A stretch of DNA of 64,000 bases from Isoetes taiwanensis (GCA_021234155.1 JAJEKV010000032.1:10484099-10548098); one strand, 5' to 3'; counted from the first letter of the stretch, positions 11,700 to 23,426 are shown. The notes: generated by a model from the sequence alone, not told the origin. Translations and numbers: made by a program.

Positions 11700-12340
11700 A
11701 TTTTTATAACAAAAATACTTGGTTGAAGGGTCAACATAGATATTTCTATCATTCTTTCTCTTTCTCTTACTCCCCACAGCCACTCCCCTCAGCACCACCA
11801 TATCAAGATTCCACTATAACAATTCTTGGTATAGTAGTCCACGCCAACAAATCTGGAAGAGCTATATTGCAAAATGCTAAAGGATCCATGAGCAACAATT
11901 AAAAGCGGTAGTTTAGATTTGGGATTAGGGTGTATCCCCATTATGTCCAGAAATGGCCGGTAACTATGACACCTTGCAAGTTACAGGCACCGGAGTACCA
12001 TTCCCATTCCGCACCTGGAGTATGATTTTGCTGATATGGCACAGGCCTGGAACTCCAATTCAGATGGAAAGCTTCTGAATACCATAAATCAGAACATGGG
12101 TTGTCATGTAGGAGATATTTCGTTTATCCTCTTCCTAGTTTTCGTCTGTGCATGTAGCATAGGTTAAAAGGTCATCACAGGTGCAATGGGAATGGTGATC
12201 TCAGAAACGGGTAACTGGAACTTGACACTGTAAAAATTCACGGTGCTGTCCTGATGGGGATACACCCTTAGGCTAATTGCCAAAAATGCTCTTGTAACTA
12301 AGGGGAGATAGGGCTAAGAGTTGGAGGTTCTAACGTTATG
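11700..12340. other. no gene seen
   Basis: AT-rich sequence with a short pyrimidine-rich stretch just after the LINE tail. No frame with recognisable coding content was found on either strand. Confidence 0.4.
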
Positions 12341-12348
12341 GTATAGTT

Positions 12349-12447
12349 AATGTGCCAGGGCAGCCAATTTTGCCTATTAAGGGCCTGGTCAGCCCGTTAG
12401 GGCGAGCCAAGGTTCGAGTCAGACAAAATTGCCCGCCCTGGCACATT
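12349..12447. repeat. imperfect foldback element with flanking direct repeats
   Basis: AATGTGCCAGGGC with AATTTTG at 12349-12372 is the reverse complement of CAAAATT with GCCCTGGCACATT at 12424-12446, apart from a few mismatches. The interior has a Pol III B-box-like GGTTCGAGTC at 12411-12420. The foldback is flanked by CTAACGTTATG (12330-12340) and CTAACGTAATG (12450-12460), 10 of 11 identical, which look like a target-site duplication. It could be a MITE-like foldback or a tRNA-derived piece. Confidence 0.5.
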
Positions 12448-12566
12448 CTCTAACGTAATGCTTCGAGGCAGATGCTATTTAGCTTTGCAGAGAAGAAGCA
12501 AAAAAATCATTGCAAAATTGTAGACTCCAAGAGAGGAGACCATTATCAGAGATAGTATGGGTGGGT

Positions 12567-12682
12567 AATTAGGTGAAATAGCATGTGCGCGAACGTTACT
12601 ACAACTTTTAGATTAATTGACTTCAATTAGGTGAAATAGCCTGTGCGCGAACGTTACTACAACTTTTAGATTAATTGACTTC
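12567..12682. repeat. 58-bp tandem duplication
   Basis: Two head-to-tail copies (12567-12624 and 12625-12682) start AATTAGGTGAAATAGC and end GATTAATTGACTTC. They differ by one base (gcAtgtg versus gcCtgtg), so the duplication is recent. Confidence 0.85.
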
Positions 12683-12707
12683 ACGCTGTGGGGAATCTCA
12701 CCTCACC

Positions 12708-13381
12708 CTAAGGGTGAAATCACACTATGTGCCCTTCCCTCTGCTCAGATGGAGAGTTCGGATGGGCATTGGGCAAGCTTGGTATCACACTATAGCACCA
12801 ATAGAAAATCCATGTCATCAATCTGTGCATAAAGAACAAATTGTACTACTGTTTTAAATCGTTTTCAACCTGAAAGCATATCCACGGAGCTTCAATACAC
12901 CTTCCGTGTCAACCCCAGAAACAGATCTCCAGAAACATATTTTTGGAACAAATTTACGCTTCAAGGATTTGCTGTACGCTAGCAGATTTAGGAGCTTCAA
13001 AAGGCTTGAAGGCGAAACATCAGGTTAAGACAAGCAAGCTTTCAAACGGGAGATCATTTCAAGCTTTTGCTCCTCGATGTGGTGGTGAAAAGCGAACGCA
13101 GGATAGAAAAGCGGCTCAATCAAAACATGATTTCAAGCAAATCTAACCCTAAAATGCATTTCTTCGATGAGTCAATGCTGAGTCGGATGAGTGATGGCCG
13201 GAAATGCCGGAGGGATAGGCACAATCGCCCCTCCCTCATATTTCCCTCGTAGGTGTGCCATGTCACTCTGGGGCAGCGGTAGTGTGATAGGAACTGCGCA
13301 TTCCTCGCTTGCATGGCAGAAACATATTGGCTAATATTTTATAAAGTTGGGGAAGGGAAGATAGTGTGATTCCACCCTAAG
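12708..13381. mobile_element. putative non-autonomous TIR element, about 674 bp
   Basis: The left end at 12708-12739 and the right end at 13350-13381 are 32-bp inverted repeats with about 28 matches; both contain ATCACACTAT and end in CCCTTCCC. The interior holds no transposase-like frame. No clear target-site duplication was picked out, and the ends may extend a little further. A MITE-like DNA transposon is the simplest reading. Confidence 0.45.
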
Positions 13382-13665
13382 TCCCAAGGGTCGGGCGTTA
13401 ATAACAAGGTGCTGCACACGGAGGGTTGCCCTCTGTGTTCCGAGGGTGAAGTGGCTTAAATCATACTTTATGAAAATTGGCCTGAAGAAATCTTTGGTCC
13501 TTGTCATGGAACAAGGATTGCAAAAGCATAAGAAAATACATGTTTCCTTACCATAGAAATGAGAGAATTCCTTGAAGACCTCTGATTGGGTTTTTGTCAC
13601 AGAGAGCAAACATCTGAGGAGCGAGTTTTGTAGAGAAGCAAATCATTGATGCCAAAGCCAAAGCG

Positions 13666-13788
13666 TCTCCTCCATGACAAAAGTTTTTTTGATTGGGATT
13701 GATCCACTGATTCGCCCACCAATGCAAAAAAATGCCATGTTTGCTTGTCTCCTCCATGACAAAAGTTTTTTTGATTGGGATTGATCCA
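13666..13788. repeat. spaced 41-bp direct repeat
   Basis: The 41-bp sequence starting TCTCCTCCATGACAAAAG occurs at 13666-13706 and again at 13748-13788, with 41 bp between the copies. No coding role was seen. Confidence 0.8.
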
Positions 13789-14557
13789 GAGGAATCTAAA
13801 TATGTAATGCATACAGTTTAGTGGGTTGTGTGTTTGGTAGATGAACAGTGTTTACCGAGTCCGGTCACACCAAAATGTAATTTTTTTCTCTGTCTTGACA
13901 GAAAAATTTATATACCTCCTGGACCCCCTGCTTAGACCTGAGAAAAGCACATTATATACCAAAAGAGACTAGATCTAGTGGCAAACTATAGTTCCTACCC
14001 ACAATTTCATTGTTTTGTGCAGCTTGAGATGAATGAATGATTCTGTTGAGGTGGTGTACGATTACTCATGCTCTGTTACATATCTGCATTCCATTGTGCG
14101 ATGAATTATGATTCCGTACAAATAATGCTCTGTAGCGTAGATCTGCTTCTTCAGGATTGATATGATATTTTTTTGTACAACATTGTGATGGGAACAGAAT
14201 GAGCAAATCCCAACCCATTCTGTTCTTTCTTTGGTTGTGCCTGTTTTATATGAAGAATCCGCCTAATTGGATTTAGCAAATGAGCATCACCCAATGTGAA
14301 AAAATCGAAGAACAAACCCAGAAAAATGGATAGAAACGCCATTTCTTACAAAAACAATGCTCTGCCTGACTCTGATTTTTCTTCGGTTGGTCCAATCTGT
14401 CCATCCTTCAAGGATTATACCCAAAACCCATCGACAAATTCTTCAAACAGACGACATAATATACCATTTCCACCAAGCCAAGCACTGTTTTCACACGATT
14501 CAACAAATCCAACGACAGACCCACGTATAAATTCATTTTCTAAAGAATTGAAGAGAA

Positions 14558-14748
14558 GGGCGCCGGAATGGATGTGACAACCGGTTAGACGGTTTGAAAG
14601 TGGCTGTCCAACAACAGGGGCCACCGCCAATTTACACGCTATACTAAGTTTGGAGCAGTCATTAATATATTCTTGGCATATATTGGAATATACCTGAAAT
14701 ATGTCGTAAGCCCACATAGACAAGGGCTTGCCCCCTAGGGGCAACCCA

Positions 14749-14781
<33 letters not shown>

Positions 14782-14801
14782 AAAAGAAAAAGAAAAAGAA
14801 A
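14558..14801 (+). mobile_element. SINE-like retroposon, copy 1
   Basis: About 192 bp, starting GGGCGCCGGAATGGATG and ending in a perfect small hairpin (TTGCCCCC/TAGGGGCAA) followed by CCCA, a run of about 30 A and then GAAAAA repeats. The same sequence recurs at 19240-19437 with a much shorter A run. No tRNA-type A/B boxes were recognised, so it may be a 3'-truncated or LINE-derived retroposon. The long pure A tail suggests that this copy is younger. Confidence 0.6.
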
Positions 14802-16200
14802 ACTAGTGCTCATCTGTATAGCCATTCCATCTTTGGAAGGTTAGCCAATGAGCTCAAGTATTTGGGAGGCTAGATCATAACTTAAACACAAAAAACCTTA
14901 TCGCGTGAGCGGGGGGCTCCCCCAATGGGGGTGTCTACAATCAATTCTCCACATATTTTAGGCAAATATTCCTAGATCATGCCCAATGGGGCTTTTTGCA
15001 CCAATGGACTTGTTGACTATATGCACCAATTATATGCAAATCATGATGCGGACCACAAGTCATGTTAACTACATAGAATGTTATATCCTATGTGCATAAT
15101 TATGTGCCTTTTTCTATAATAGTACCACAAACTTGTTAGATCTAGTTGAGAAAAGAAGGGTTACATAATAGAACACAATGGAGGGCTTTTGGAGGTGGTT
15201 GTTCCAAATGTCACGTAGGTTGTACCTTAATTTGATTGCAAAGTTGCTTTATACTTATATTTATACCGAGCTTGATTGGAGTCCAGCTTCTTATTTACCT
15301 CAAGAGCACTTTGACCACATTTTCTGACATAAGCAACCATTAAAGTGCACTAAAACCAAGTATTAACCCTGTCTCTAGATCAAACTTGCCAAGTTATATT
15401 GTCATGCTTATAAATTTTGACACACAGGTGATAATGATCCCAACTTAACTGGGTCATTAGCTATGCGATGGGAGGAAATGTCAGTTATGTTCGTGCGTGC
15501 TTAGAAACTGGGGCAGTGAATTGGTGGCATGCTAACATGAAACCTAAGTGCCATACTAAACTGTAGATTGAAATTATGCTATCAGCATATAGGGTTTGTG
15601 CGAATAAAGGATAAGCTTAAATTTGATTCTTTTCATTCCATGTAACAGACAAGTCTTTTAAACTTTGTTCATGTTCTCTAGTCGTCATCTAGTTTCTGCT
15701 TCAGTATATTCAAAAGCATTGACAGACCAAATGATATGCAATGCTAGATGCATTTGTTTATATGCCACTACAAGGTAACCAAAAGTTTACAGACACTTTG
15801 CATTTGAGACGGTTTCAAATCCTGCAACTGTGGTTGACAAAAACAACACAGGTTGCTGGAAAAAAGCAGTACATCAAAATGGAAAATATAATCTAAGCCT
15901 TCACATTATGTCCTAAAAAAATTTGTGTGTTATAGACACGACACGTACCCTTATGAGATACCACCAAAGCATCCTGCCACAAAAAAGGTAGTAGCATCTA
16001 AAACTCAAATCTAAGACAAGAATAACTCATTAAGAAATATCATTCATATGTATCAACTGCAGAAAGCACGTTTTTCTCCTCCAACAGGTTCAAGAATCAA
16101 ACTCAGGACATGCAGACTCAAGCAGCGCAGAAAGAAGAGACAGAGGAAACGGGATAAAATATGCAATGTACTATACAACCTTAAAGTAAGAAAGTATGCT
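14802..16200. other. no gene seen
   Basis: AT-rich intergenic sequence. A GC-rich foldback (GGGGGGCTCCCCCAATGGGGG) lies near 14911. No coding frame with recognisable motifs was found. Confidence 0.35.
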
Positions 16201-16213
16201 GGGTCACCTACAA

Positions 16214-17272
16214 ATATGAACCTTTGAACTCTTTTGACATTGTTCCTGATTGCAGTCATAATAGGGCATGCGGAACTATAATCTCAATTCAGGGATCTGA
16301 TCGATGATGTGTGATTTCAGGAGCATCATAGAGATAGAATGGCAAAATGCAGCATATGATTAGAAAAACAGACAAGGGAGCAATTGCAGCCAATGTTCCT
16401 TAGAATGAGGGATGCCAATAGAGTGAGATCAATATTTGGTACCATATGTAATAACTAGACATCAATGCACACATCATCAAGTGCGTTTGATGACTTACAC
16501 GAATATGCCAGCGTTCATCACTCCCGCTCAAACTTGGCCTTGGAAGAGCATATGCTTTCAGTGAATATGTTGCTGCGACTGGTTTGTGGTCGCTGCTTAA
16601 GAAACCATGATATGTGATTGCATAAAAGAGCAACGACTATGCATAACAGCAGCTACAATAGGAACATTGACCTTTACATTCCCTCTCATATAGCTGCAGG
16701 CCTTTTAGTTTACCTGGTTTGCACCTCAGGAACGGAGAAATATGACATGAGCTCTACATCATAGCCTTCCAATGAACGGCACAACACTCTATCACACCAA
16801 GCAGGGATCCATTTCTTGTCATATGAACTCACATGATCCTTCTGCATCTGTAAAAGCAACCAACTATTGCATCATTTGTTATAAGATAAATACTATGTGT
16901 TCCTAATTATGGCATTCAAATAGCAAAAAGAAACTGTTAACATTTTTTCAGGCTCACTGTAATCTAGCATGAAAGGTATTGCAAATCTAAAGAAACTATG
17001 GACAACACACCTTAAATGTTGGTGCAAAGTTTATAGTTCCCTCCTTGAATCCGCAAAACATTCTAGAAGATGATAGTTCTTTAATAAGCTTCCCACAGTA
17101 TCCAGTGTCAATCATTCCTCATGGCAAATTCCGTTAATTTAGTTACACCTTCGTTAATTTAGTTACACCTTTTTGCATACAAGAATAAGTATTCACCTCA
17201 TCATGCTGCAGCAAGTCGTCATACTTTCCAGAGTCAATGCTTTTCGCAACTTCGTTCCAAAGTTCTTTCCTT
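16214..17272 (-). pseudogene. inositol polyphosphate 5-phosphatase, C-terminal exons only
   Basis: Minus-strand exons join in phase: 17197-17272 (RKELWNEVAKSIDSGKYDDL), 17011-17088 (SSSRMFCGFKEGTINFAPTF), 16714-16847 (SYDKKWIPAWCDRVLCRSLE) and 16499-16595 (SSDHKPVAATYSLKA). A short exon near 16214-16258 may follow. The FxEGxIxFxPTxK, PAWCDRVL and SDHKPV blocks are the conserved C-terminal motifs of the family, which removes the 5-phosphate from inositol phosphates and phosphoinositides. The catalytic GDLNYR block and everything N-terminal to it were not found in the 700 bp upstream. All four exons are open with GT/AG borders, so the fragment is recent or still under constraint. It is either a captured fragment or the 3' part of a gene with a very distant 5' half. 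Confidence 0.75.
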
Positions 17273-17299
17273 CTTGAGCATGAAAATTGATAATACACT

Positions 17300-18050
17300 A
17301 TTCAATTCATTATCAAAACTCCATTCCAAATTGTATATTTCAGAATATATTTTGCTGTAATCAGGAACATCCAAATGAACTACCTTGGTGAAAAGTTATA
17401 CAAATTGTTAATGTGCATGGACATATTTACCTTTGCTCTCTAGCTTTGCAAAATTCCACTCTTTTTGGCTGTCTGATTGCCACATCAGCTCCTGGCATTA
17501 TCGTCTTTAGTCTGGGGGTGGTAGCTATGCTTGACATGGTAAGCCTGAGAAGACAGATCTTGAGGCACAACATATGGTGGTGCCCTTGTACTTCTAGATT
17601 CTTCACTTGCCAACGAAGGGTGGTAAGACATATATTGCCCATTTGGTTTTGTGGAAGCCCCAACATCTACCTCCGTTATCTTTACAGAGCTCTCAATTGG
17701 TCATTTTCTTACATATCCATCCATATGTTTAACACGACACCATAGCATAAAACTTGATGGAGGTTGGCTGACAACATCCGTCACCTCTAGGTTCTGCCAT
17801 GGCTGTAAGTGCACAACTATAACAGGTAAATTACTCATAAATCAAGAGTATAAGGATGAGTCAACCTTAGTCACAGGCTGCAGCTGGGAGTTTAAAGAGT
17901 CTTCTTTTTGTTCTTCATCTCCAGAATTAATCTGCTCCAAGTTCTGCCATGCGCGCAAGAGGTTTCTTCAAATAGTCACTATGACATTTTAAACCTTTCA
18001 ATGTCATATGACATTTGATCAAGACATCAAAATGCTTCTTGACAATGCCC
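17300..18050 (-). other. exon-like open segments of unknown identity
   Basis: The minus strand has short open segments with splice-like borders. One follows CTTACAG near 17812 and reads WQNLEVTDVVSQPPSSFML; another reads WQNLEQINSGDEEQKEDSLN near 17950. The shared WQNLE beginning suggests an internal duplication. A further open stretch near 17540-17690 is Ser/Pro/His-rich. No family was recognised. Confidence 0.25.
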
Positions 18051-18059
18051 ATTTGCTGC

Positions 18060-18840
18060 TTATCTTGCAATTATTGATGTCCAAGTAACAATTCTTCGAA
18101 CTGGCAGGTTGTTAAAGATTATCCGTACCTCTAAAAACTGCCCACATTTTGTGTACATACTGATCAAAGCACTATCAATATCCTTCTCAAATTCTTTATT
18201 GGCAATTTGAAGATGTATTTTTAGGCCCCTATCTATGTCTCCTATCCTACTACATGCTTTCAAGCCGAGACATATATAACAAAGATTTGGAGATATTCCA
18301 TCAACCCGCATCCGTGAAAACATTCAAGGGCTTCCACAACAAGCCCATTTTTGACATATCATGAAGTGAGGGGGTCCATGATATGACACTTTGAACTGGT
18401 AACTTTTCAAAGATAACCCGTGCTCTTGACGAGATTCAAATTTGCAATACATGTCCATGCGCAGATAATCTGTTCATGAATCAACCTCCCTTGTTGATTG
18501 CCGATGTCTCAATGCATGCCTTTAGCATTATAACATACACATGCTTTGATTGCTTTTCGCCACCCACTTTGTGCATTTTATGGTATAATTTCAGGGCACT
18601 CTCGGCCTAGCCTCTCATCAACGTGAAGTTGAAAAGAATTGCATTCCATGTATAGATACTTGGTTGGGATACATTGTTAAATGATTGATTTGCTCCAATC
18701 AAACGTCTACAATAAGCAAATAAACGTATTAGATGGTCTTTTAAGGCAAGCAATTGAATCAAGGCCAAATTGCACCATAATAGTATCTTTGTCGTTTTCC
18801 GGATACCGTGTCTTTCTTTACGCAACACTCCTTCAATAGA
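18060..18840 (-). pseudogene. broken PPR protein gene
   Basis: PPR proteins bind organellar RNA. The minus strand shows PLS-class repeat language: FSRMRVDGISPNLCYICLGL, then ALISMYTKCGQFLEVRIIFN and VTWTSIIA, with earlier pieces SIYTWNAILFNFTLMRG and HVYVIMLKACIETSAIN. The pieces lie in different frames, with stops between about 18330 and 18600, so this is a pseudogene of at least four repeats. No E, E+ or DYW tail was seen. Land plants have hundreds of these genes and decayed copies are common. Confidence 0.75.
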
Positions 18841-19008
18841 TGATATACTTTGTCTCTTTGTGCAGCCTACTAGGACCTAGGAAGAACCTAGAGCTACTGA
18901 CTTAGAACATCATTATCTTCGCCATAGTTGCCCGGTGTTGAAGATTAAACCCGACTCTGCGGGTATACTATCATATCCACACGCTTAAACACACCGGGGA
19001 ACCACTTT

Positions 19009-19224
19009 CTAAAGCCTTGGAATGATACGCAGCGGCTTCCATTCTTTCCATAAACTCAAAGGAGATGTTGATTTGGAGACCCATTTTAGGGCTTCTACAA
19101 GTTTGCGTTCACTGCGACCTGCGATAGCGATTTGAACTTGGTTAAACTTGAGGAATTCACGAAGTACATATTTAGCTGGAAAACCCGAGGCTCCAATAGA
19201 TACCTGTGAAACCCGAGGCTCCAA
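19009..19224 (-). pseudogene. saccharopine dehydrogenase-like oxidoreductase fragment
   Basis: The minus-strand frame reads IGASGFPAKYVLREFLKF and then IAIAGRSERKLVEALKW. That matches the N-terminal Rossmann segment (G-A-S-G-F-T-G-K-Y and AGR) of the SCCPDH-like family. The third motif Gly is Ala. Only about 60 residues are present, with no continuation on either side, and the SINE-like repeat at 19240-19437 abuts its 5' side. A short duplicated sequence (ACCCGAGGCTCCAA) at the junction may mark the insertion. It is probably a gene fragment. Confidence 0.6.
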
Positions 19225-19239
19225 AGAGAAGAAGAAGAA

Positions 19240-19437
19240 GGGCGCCGGAATGGATGAGACAACCGGTTAGCCGGTTTCCAAACTGGCTGCCCAACAACAG
19301 CGGCGACCGCCAATTTACACCCTATAGTAAGTTTTTAGCAGTCATTGGCATATTTCTGGCATATACTGGCATATACTTGAAATATGCCATAAACCCACAT
19401 AAACAAGGGCTTGCCCCCCTAGGGGCAACCCAAAAAT
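19240..19437 (+). mobile_element. SINE-like retroposon, copy 2
   Basis: This copy matches the element at 14558-14801 along its whole length, including the GGGCGCCGGAATGGATG start and the TTGCCCCCC/TAGGGGCAACCC end, followed by only five A. Substitutions and small indels separate the copies. It sits just upstream of the TGD4-like gene and next to the dehydrogenase fragment. Confidence 0.6.
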
Positions 19438-19561
19438 GGTTCTAGAGTCGGAGAAAACACCTCCAGATCCCTGAGACCAAGATAAGAGTAAACGTCATTG
19501 GTTTATACAAGACAAGACCCAACCAGTCAAAACACCGCTTCAAGGGGCCTTTACTGCTATC

Positions 19562-22500
19562 ATGGCTTCAGCTATGGCCGCCCAGTTCTGGAACGAAGAG
19601 GTGGAATCCACTCGTTCCCTTGAAGCTGTGGTTAGGGCACTTCCGGCAGAGCCTCCTCCTCTCGCAATGGTGCGTGCAAGCAAACTTTCCCGTTCCCAGC
19701 AGCTCCTTCTTTCGCAACGCCTTCTGAGGCTTCCATTTACACCCTCCTTGGCCCCAGATCTTGATGGCACCACTCCTTCAGGTGGGGTAGTGTTGGATCG
19801 GGTTTTAGCATCTGTCGGTGGCACCACTTGGTAAGCTTTCCTTCCCATGTTTTCAAATGTAAACAGTTCTAGCTATGAACAGAATGTCACAAGAAGGAGA
19901 ATTTTGAAAGTAACTGTTCTGTATTGACTGAGTTAAGACTTAAAATTTCGCTTAAAATTTCTAACTTATCTAGTATCCAAAGGTAGCAGGCTAAATCTTA
20001 GTAACCATTGAGAGCATCAAGGGTTCGTGCCAAACATCAGAGGTATTTTACATGAAGCAGAAGTTATGCATAAGACCAGGCGGGGGAAGATTGGATGCTG
20101 CAATATGGCTTGTGATGTGGCACTATGAAGAGGCAAGAAACCAAATGCATACAGAGTTCAGTGTTCAAAAGCATCTAAAGATGGATGCTTTAGATTGAAA
20201 TCATCTAACGCATCGTAGCATCTACCCTTTTAGTTGCATGAAACATGCGTGGAAGATATGTATAAAATTATTGAAAATTAACGTTAGTCCTACAGAGGCC
20301 GTAAATCTATTAAATAGAAAATACTTACATCAAACCCAAGGCTATTTTCCTGATCAAACCAATGCTACTTTGCTTGGACTGTAAATGATGCTAATTTAAG
20401 GTGATGTTATAACCGCCGTGATCTTATAATATTCATCCAGTCCGGACTGAAAATCTAATGTTAGAGTTTAAGCAATGTTTTTCTTTTTTAAAACGTTTGG
20501 AAGCAGATTATGTAGTTGGTCAATAAGATACTTCTCCAACTTTTTCTCATGATACCCCAGACGATTATGACTTGTGGCCAGAGATTTATTCCCTTGTGGA
20601 ATTGTGGAAAGTCCGATTGAACATGTACCTGCTCTCAGACATACTGTAGCAATTGATTATGCCAGCAATTTTGCTCTCAACTCAAATATTGGATCATAAG
20701 TAACCACAGACAAAACCGCAAGTAACAGCTGATCCAGCCTGTATGACAGTCATGGAAGAAGAATTCCAGACAATCATCTTGCCAAGAAGTTTCATTATTT
20801 GGTGTCTGTACCTTGGCTGCCCGGGTCCATTACACACATTGAACACTTCAATTTTGAGAGAGAGGATATTGAAGAACATAATCTGGACCTTCTACTAACA
20901 AGGTTGGCACATGTAATGCTTGTACAAGTCAAGTCAAAGTCAGCTGGAGGCCATTAACCTAACTTCTATACTTTAACTCATGTAGCGGACTCTGTGCCAT
21001 TCATTACACAGGCCTATATAATAGAAAATCAGATGATGCCATGTCAGCACATTATAACACCAATATATTGCGTGTCTGACAACGTGATGCATGTTTGCTA
21101 CTTAATGTTGTGCCATCAGATGCCATATCAAATGACAGCAGCTCTGATATAAAACATTGCACAAAAACTATAGGAACAATCCGGCAAAAGCATGGAGTGA
21201 TCTAAACTGCCACATCACATAACAGATTTGACTTACAAGCTAACTTAGAGGCTATTGTTTTAGTGAGGGAGTCAAAAACATCATTGAGACTCGAAACTCA
21301 ATGTTCCACTTTCTCCTTTGGTCGCAATCGAAGGTAGTGTTGGTGGTTAATTGGAGTCCATTCACGACCGTCTTGATGGTGGTTCTGGAGTTCCTTCAAA
21401 TTTTCAATTGCATATTTGATATTTGTTGATTTCTATGGTTGGATTGGAAAACCTAGGTGCTCTAATTTCCCCAATATTTTTACAGTAAACCCTATTTTGG
21501 AACTATATGGAATATCAGTAGAGGCTCAGAGCCAGAGAGAATGATTTGTCAAGGCAGTAATGCTTCATGGAAAAGGGGGAATGATATGCTGGTCCTCTTT
21601 TCCATGTTGTCTATCTTTTATGGTACTCCAGTAAATTCAATGATTTGCTGCTGAAAGCTTATTTGCTTCGGTCTATGTACGAAATATAGTTGTTAACAAC
21701 ACTGAATTTGATGCTTGTGTTTTAGGTGGACCACTTTGACAGGTCGCTTCAATGTACAGCGTTTTTTGCAACGGCAAAAAAGTGCTCTGCTAGGAGATAG
21801 CAGAGATAATATATATTCCCAACTTGCAAAGAATAGCAAATGCTTGTTAGACCAATCATTATATGCATTGTGTGCCCGATCAAAGGTGTTGCTTGGCCCA
21901 TCAACGTCTCTCAGCATTGGAGCTGAAGTAGATTCACTTGAATGTTTACCCCTGAGCGTAAATCACACTTGTGGGACCAGTAGGCCCTTGAGAGTGCATG
22001 CCAAATTATCACACAAGGTAAACCATTATTATAGTCGCCTGAAGTTGAATATCTAAGTAACGTGATGGAGTAGCTATTGACCACCCCTATATCATGACAG
22101 CTGAACAAGTGCGGATTCCTCAATGAGCTTGAAATAAGAATGTTGCTTTTCAATTGATGCAGCTTCAGCACCATGGTATCACAATGGAAGCTGCATGGCA
22201 TGAACGCTTTCTGGATGGAAAGACACAGTATTGGGATATTCCACAAGTTCTTTCAGCGGACATAGCATCATCCGGGATAAATTCAGGGCTTCATTATAGA
22301 GTTGGGGTGCATCATAGTTCAGGTGCTCTTCAGAAGGGTGCGGATCTTGATTATGCAAATGTTCCACAAGGTGCTCTTCCTGGTACTTGTGCTCGTGCAG
22401 CCATATCATTGGGGAAGAAGTTTCACATGTGGAAAGAAAGTGGGCAACGTAAAATACGAAAGCCTTATAGGGTTCTTGCTGCATGGCCACAACTTACACT

Positions 22501-23426
22501 CTCTGGTCTAGTAGGTGCGTTTCTTCATATCGTTTTTTCTTTTGCAATTAAGACATCTTGCATTAGCATTATGAATTAACATTGTTCATCCTTAGCACAT
22601 GTTTCAGACAATGCACAAGCATGATATCTTTGGCACTTCCATTGGACCAGCTTATGTAAAGATCATGTAGATTCATACTTACATTTAGCCGTTATCTTTT
22701 CCATAATTCTTTGAACCTACTACTATACCTGCAACATTCTTCATTTATGTTTATCAGCGTGCTGCTTGTGATATGTTCCAAATTGATTGTTAAACCATTT
22801 TTGAATGGTTTTACTTAGATACTACAAGACTAATGAAAGTTGCTGTTCCTGTTTGAGCAGGTGGAGTTCTGAATGCAAATTTAGGGAGGAACATGGATAT
22901 CAATGTGCAAGCTACACAGTCGCTTGATGCACACACTGCAGATTTCTATGAGCAGAAGGTTGCAGCCGACATTTTTGCCTCAGCATGCATTACAGCACAA
23001 GTTGGCCGCTTCCAAAGGTTCCTGTTAGACCATACAAAAGTTGTTGCTCGTATTGACTTGGGAAGAGCATCTGCCCTTACATCTACATTGAGTTCAAGCT
23101 TTTCATTATCAAACCATACACATGACAGTGCAACAGTAGCTATAAGCCTTAAGCAGCAGGTGTGACTATTAAGGCCATAGGTATGGTTATTTTTTGAGTA
23201 ATTGGGGTGCTGATTGTATTTGTCTCAGGTGATTGGGCCGTTTTGTGCTCGTCTTGATTCAAGATTTGCATTGGATGCCTCACTTTGGAGAACGTGGTCA
23301 AATTTGCAAGAAATAACATATGGATTTGACTGCTCGTTAGAATCACTAGGTGCTGCTAAACTAGTAGCCTGGTATTCACCAACAAGAGGAGAAGGTATGG
23401 CAGAGATTCGGCTTTTAGAGAGGTGA
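19562..23426 (+). CDS. TGD4: TGD4 homolog (trigalactosyldiacylglycerol 4), five exons
   Basis: Five exons join in phase to 469 codons: 19562-19830, 21726-22017, 22163-22514, 22861-23159 and 23229-23426 (stop at 23424). All introns are GT-AG. TGD4 is a chloroplast outer-envelope protein needed to move ER-made phosphatidic acid into plastids for galactolipid synthesis; the Arabidopsis protein has a similar length (about 480 residues). Family features seen are an N-terminal RSLEAVVRALPAEPPPLAMV with LSRSQQ, GRFNVQRFL after the first intron, WDIPQVLSADIASS, GLHYRVGVHHSSG, a G-G-V-L-N-A-N stretch and the end VIGPFCARLDSRF. The start is the first ATG of the frame; the ATG at 19574 is an alternative. 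There are no internal stops. This is the best supported functional gene in the window, in plain contrast to the debris around it. Confidence 0.88.

Larger units (their letters stand above)
9429..11700 (+). mobile_element. 5'-truncated LINE (non-LTR retrotransposon)
   Basis: Plus-strand translation gives a non-LTR reverse transcriptase split by frameshifts. It reads NGKAPDLDGMQ-like, WTNSIVVPIYKAGDS, GFRPRHSTIDYIFTLQTL, CFVNFAKAFNTM, IRVRQGCPLSPTLFGLYIDQ and then YADN. The catalytic Asp in FVDF is Asn, and the YADD box reads YADN, so the enzyme is inactive. A basic Cys-rich C-terminal region follows (RIEMGRWIGEPRQDRLCQCC). No apurinic endonuclease domain was found, so the 5' end is lost. The 3' end has a strong hairpin and a TCAT/TTCT simple tail at 11670-11700. 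The exact 5' border is not defined; an A12 run at about 9417-9428 precedes it. Confidence 0.85.

Noticed and set aside
14415-14825. 136-codon minus-strand frame with a Phe-rich stretch
   Set aside because: The Phe run is the poly-A tail of the SINE-like repeat read in reverse; the remainder is its shadow.
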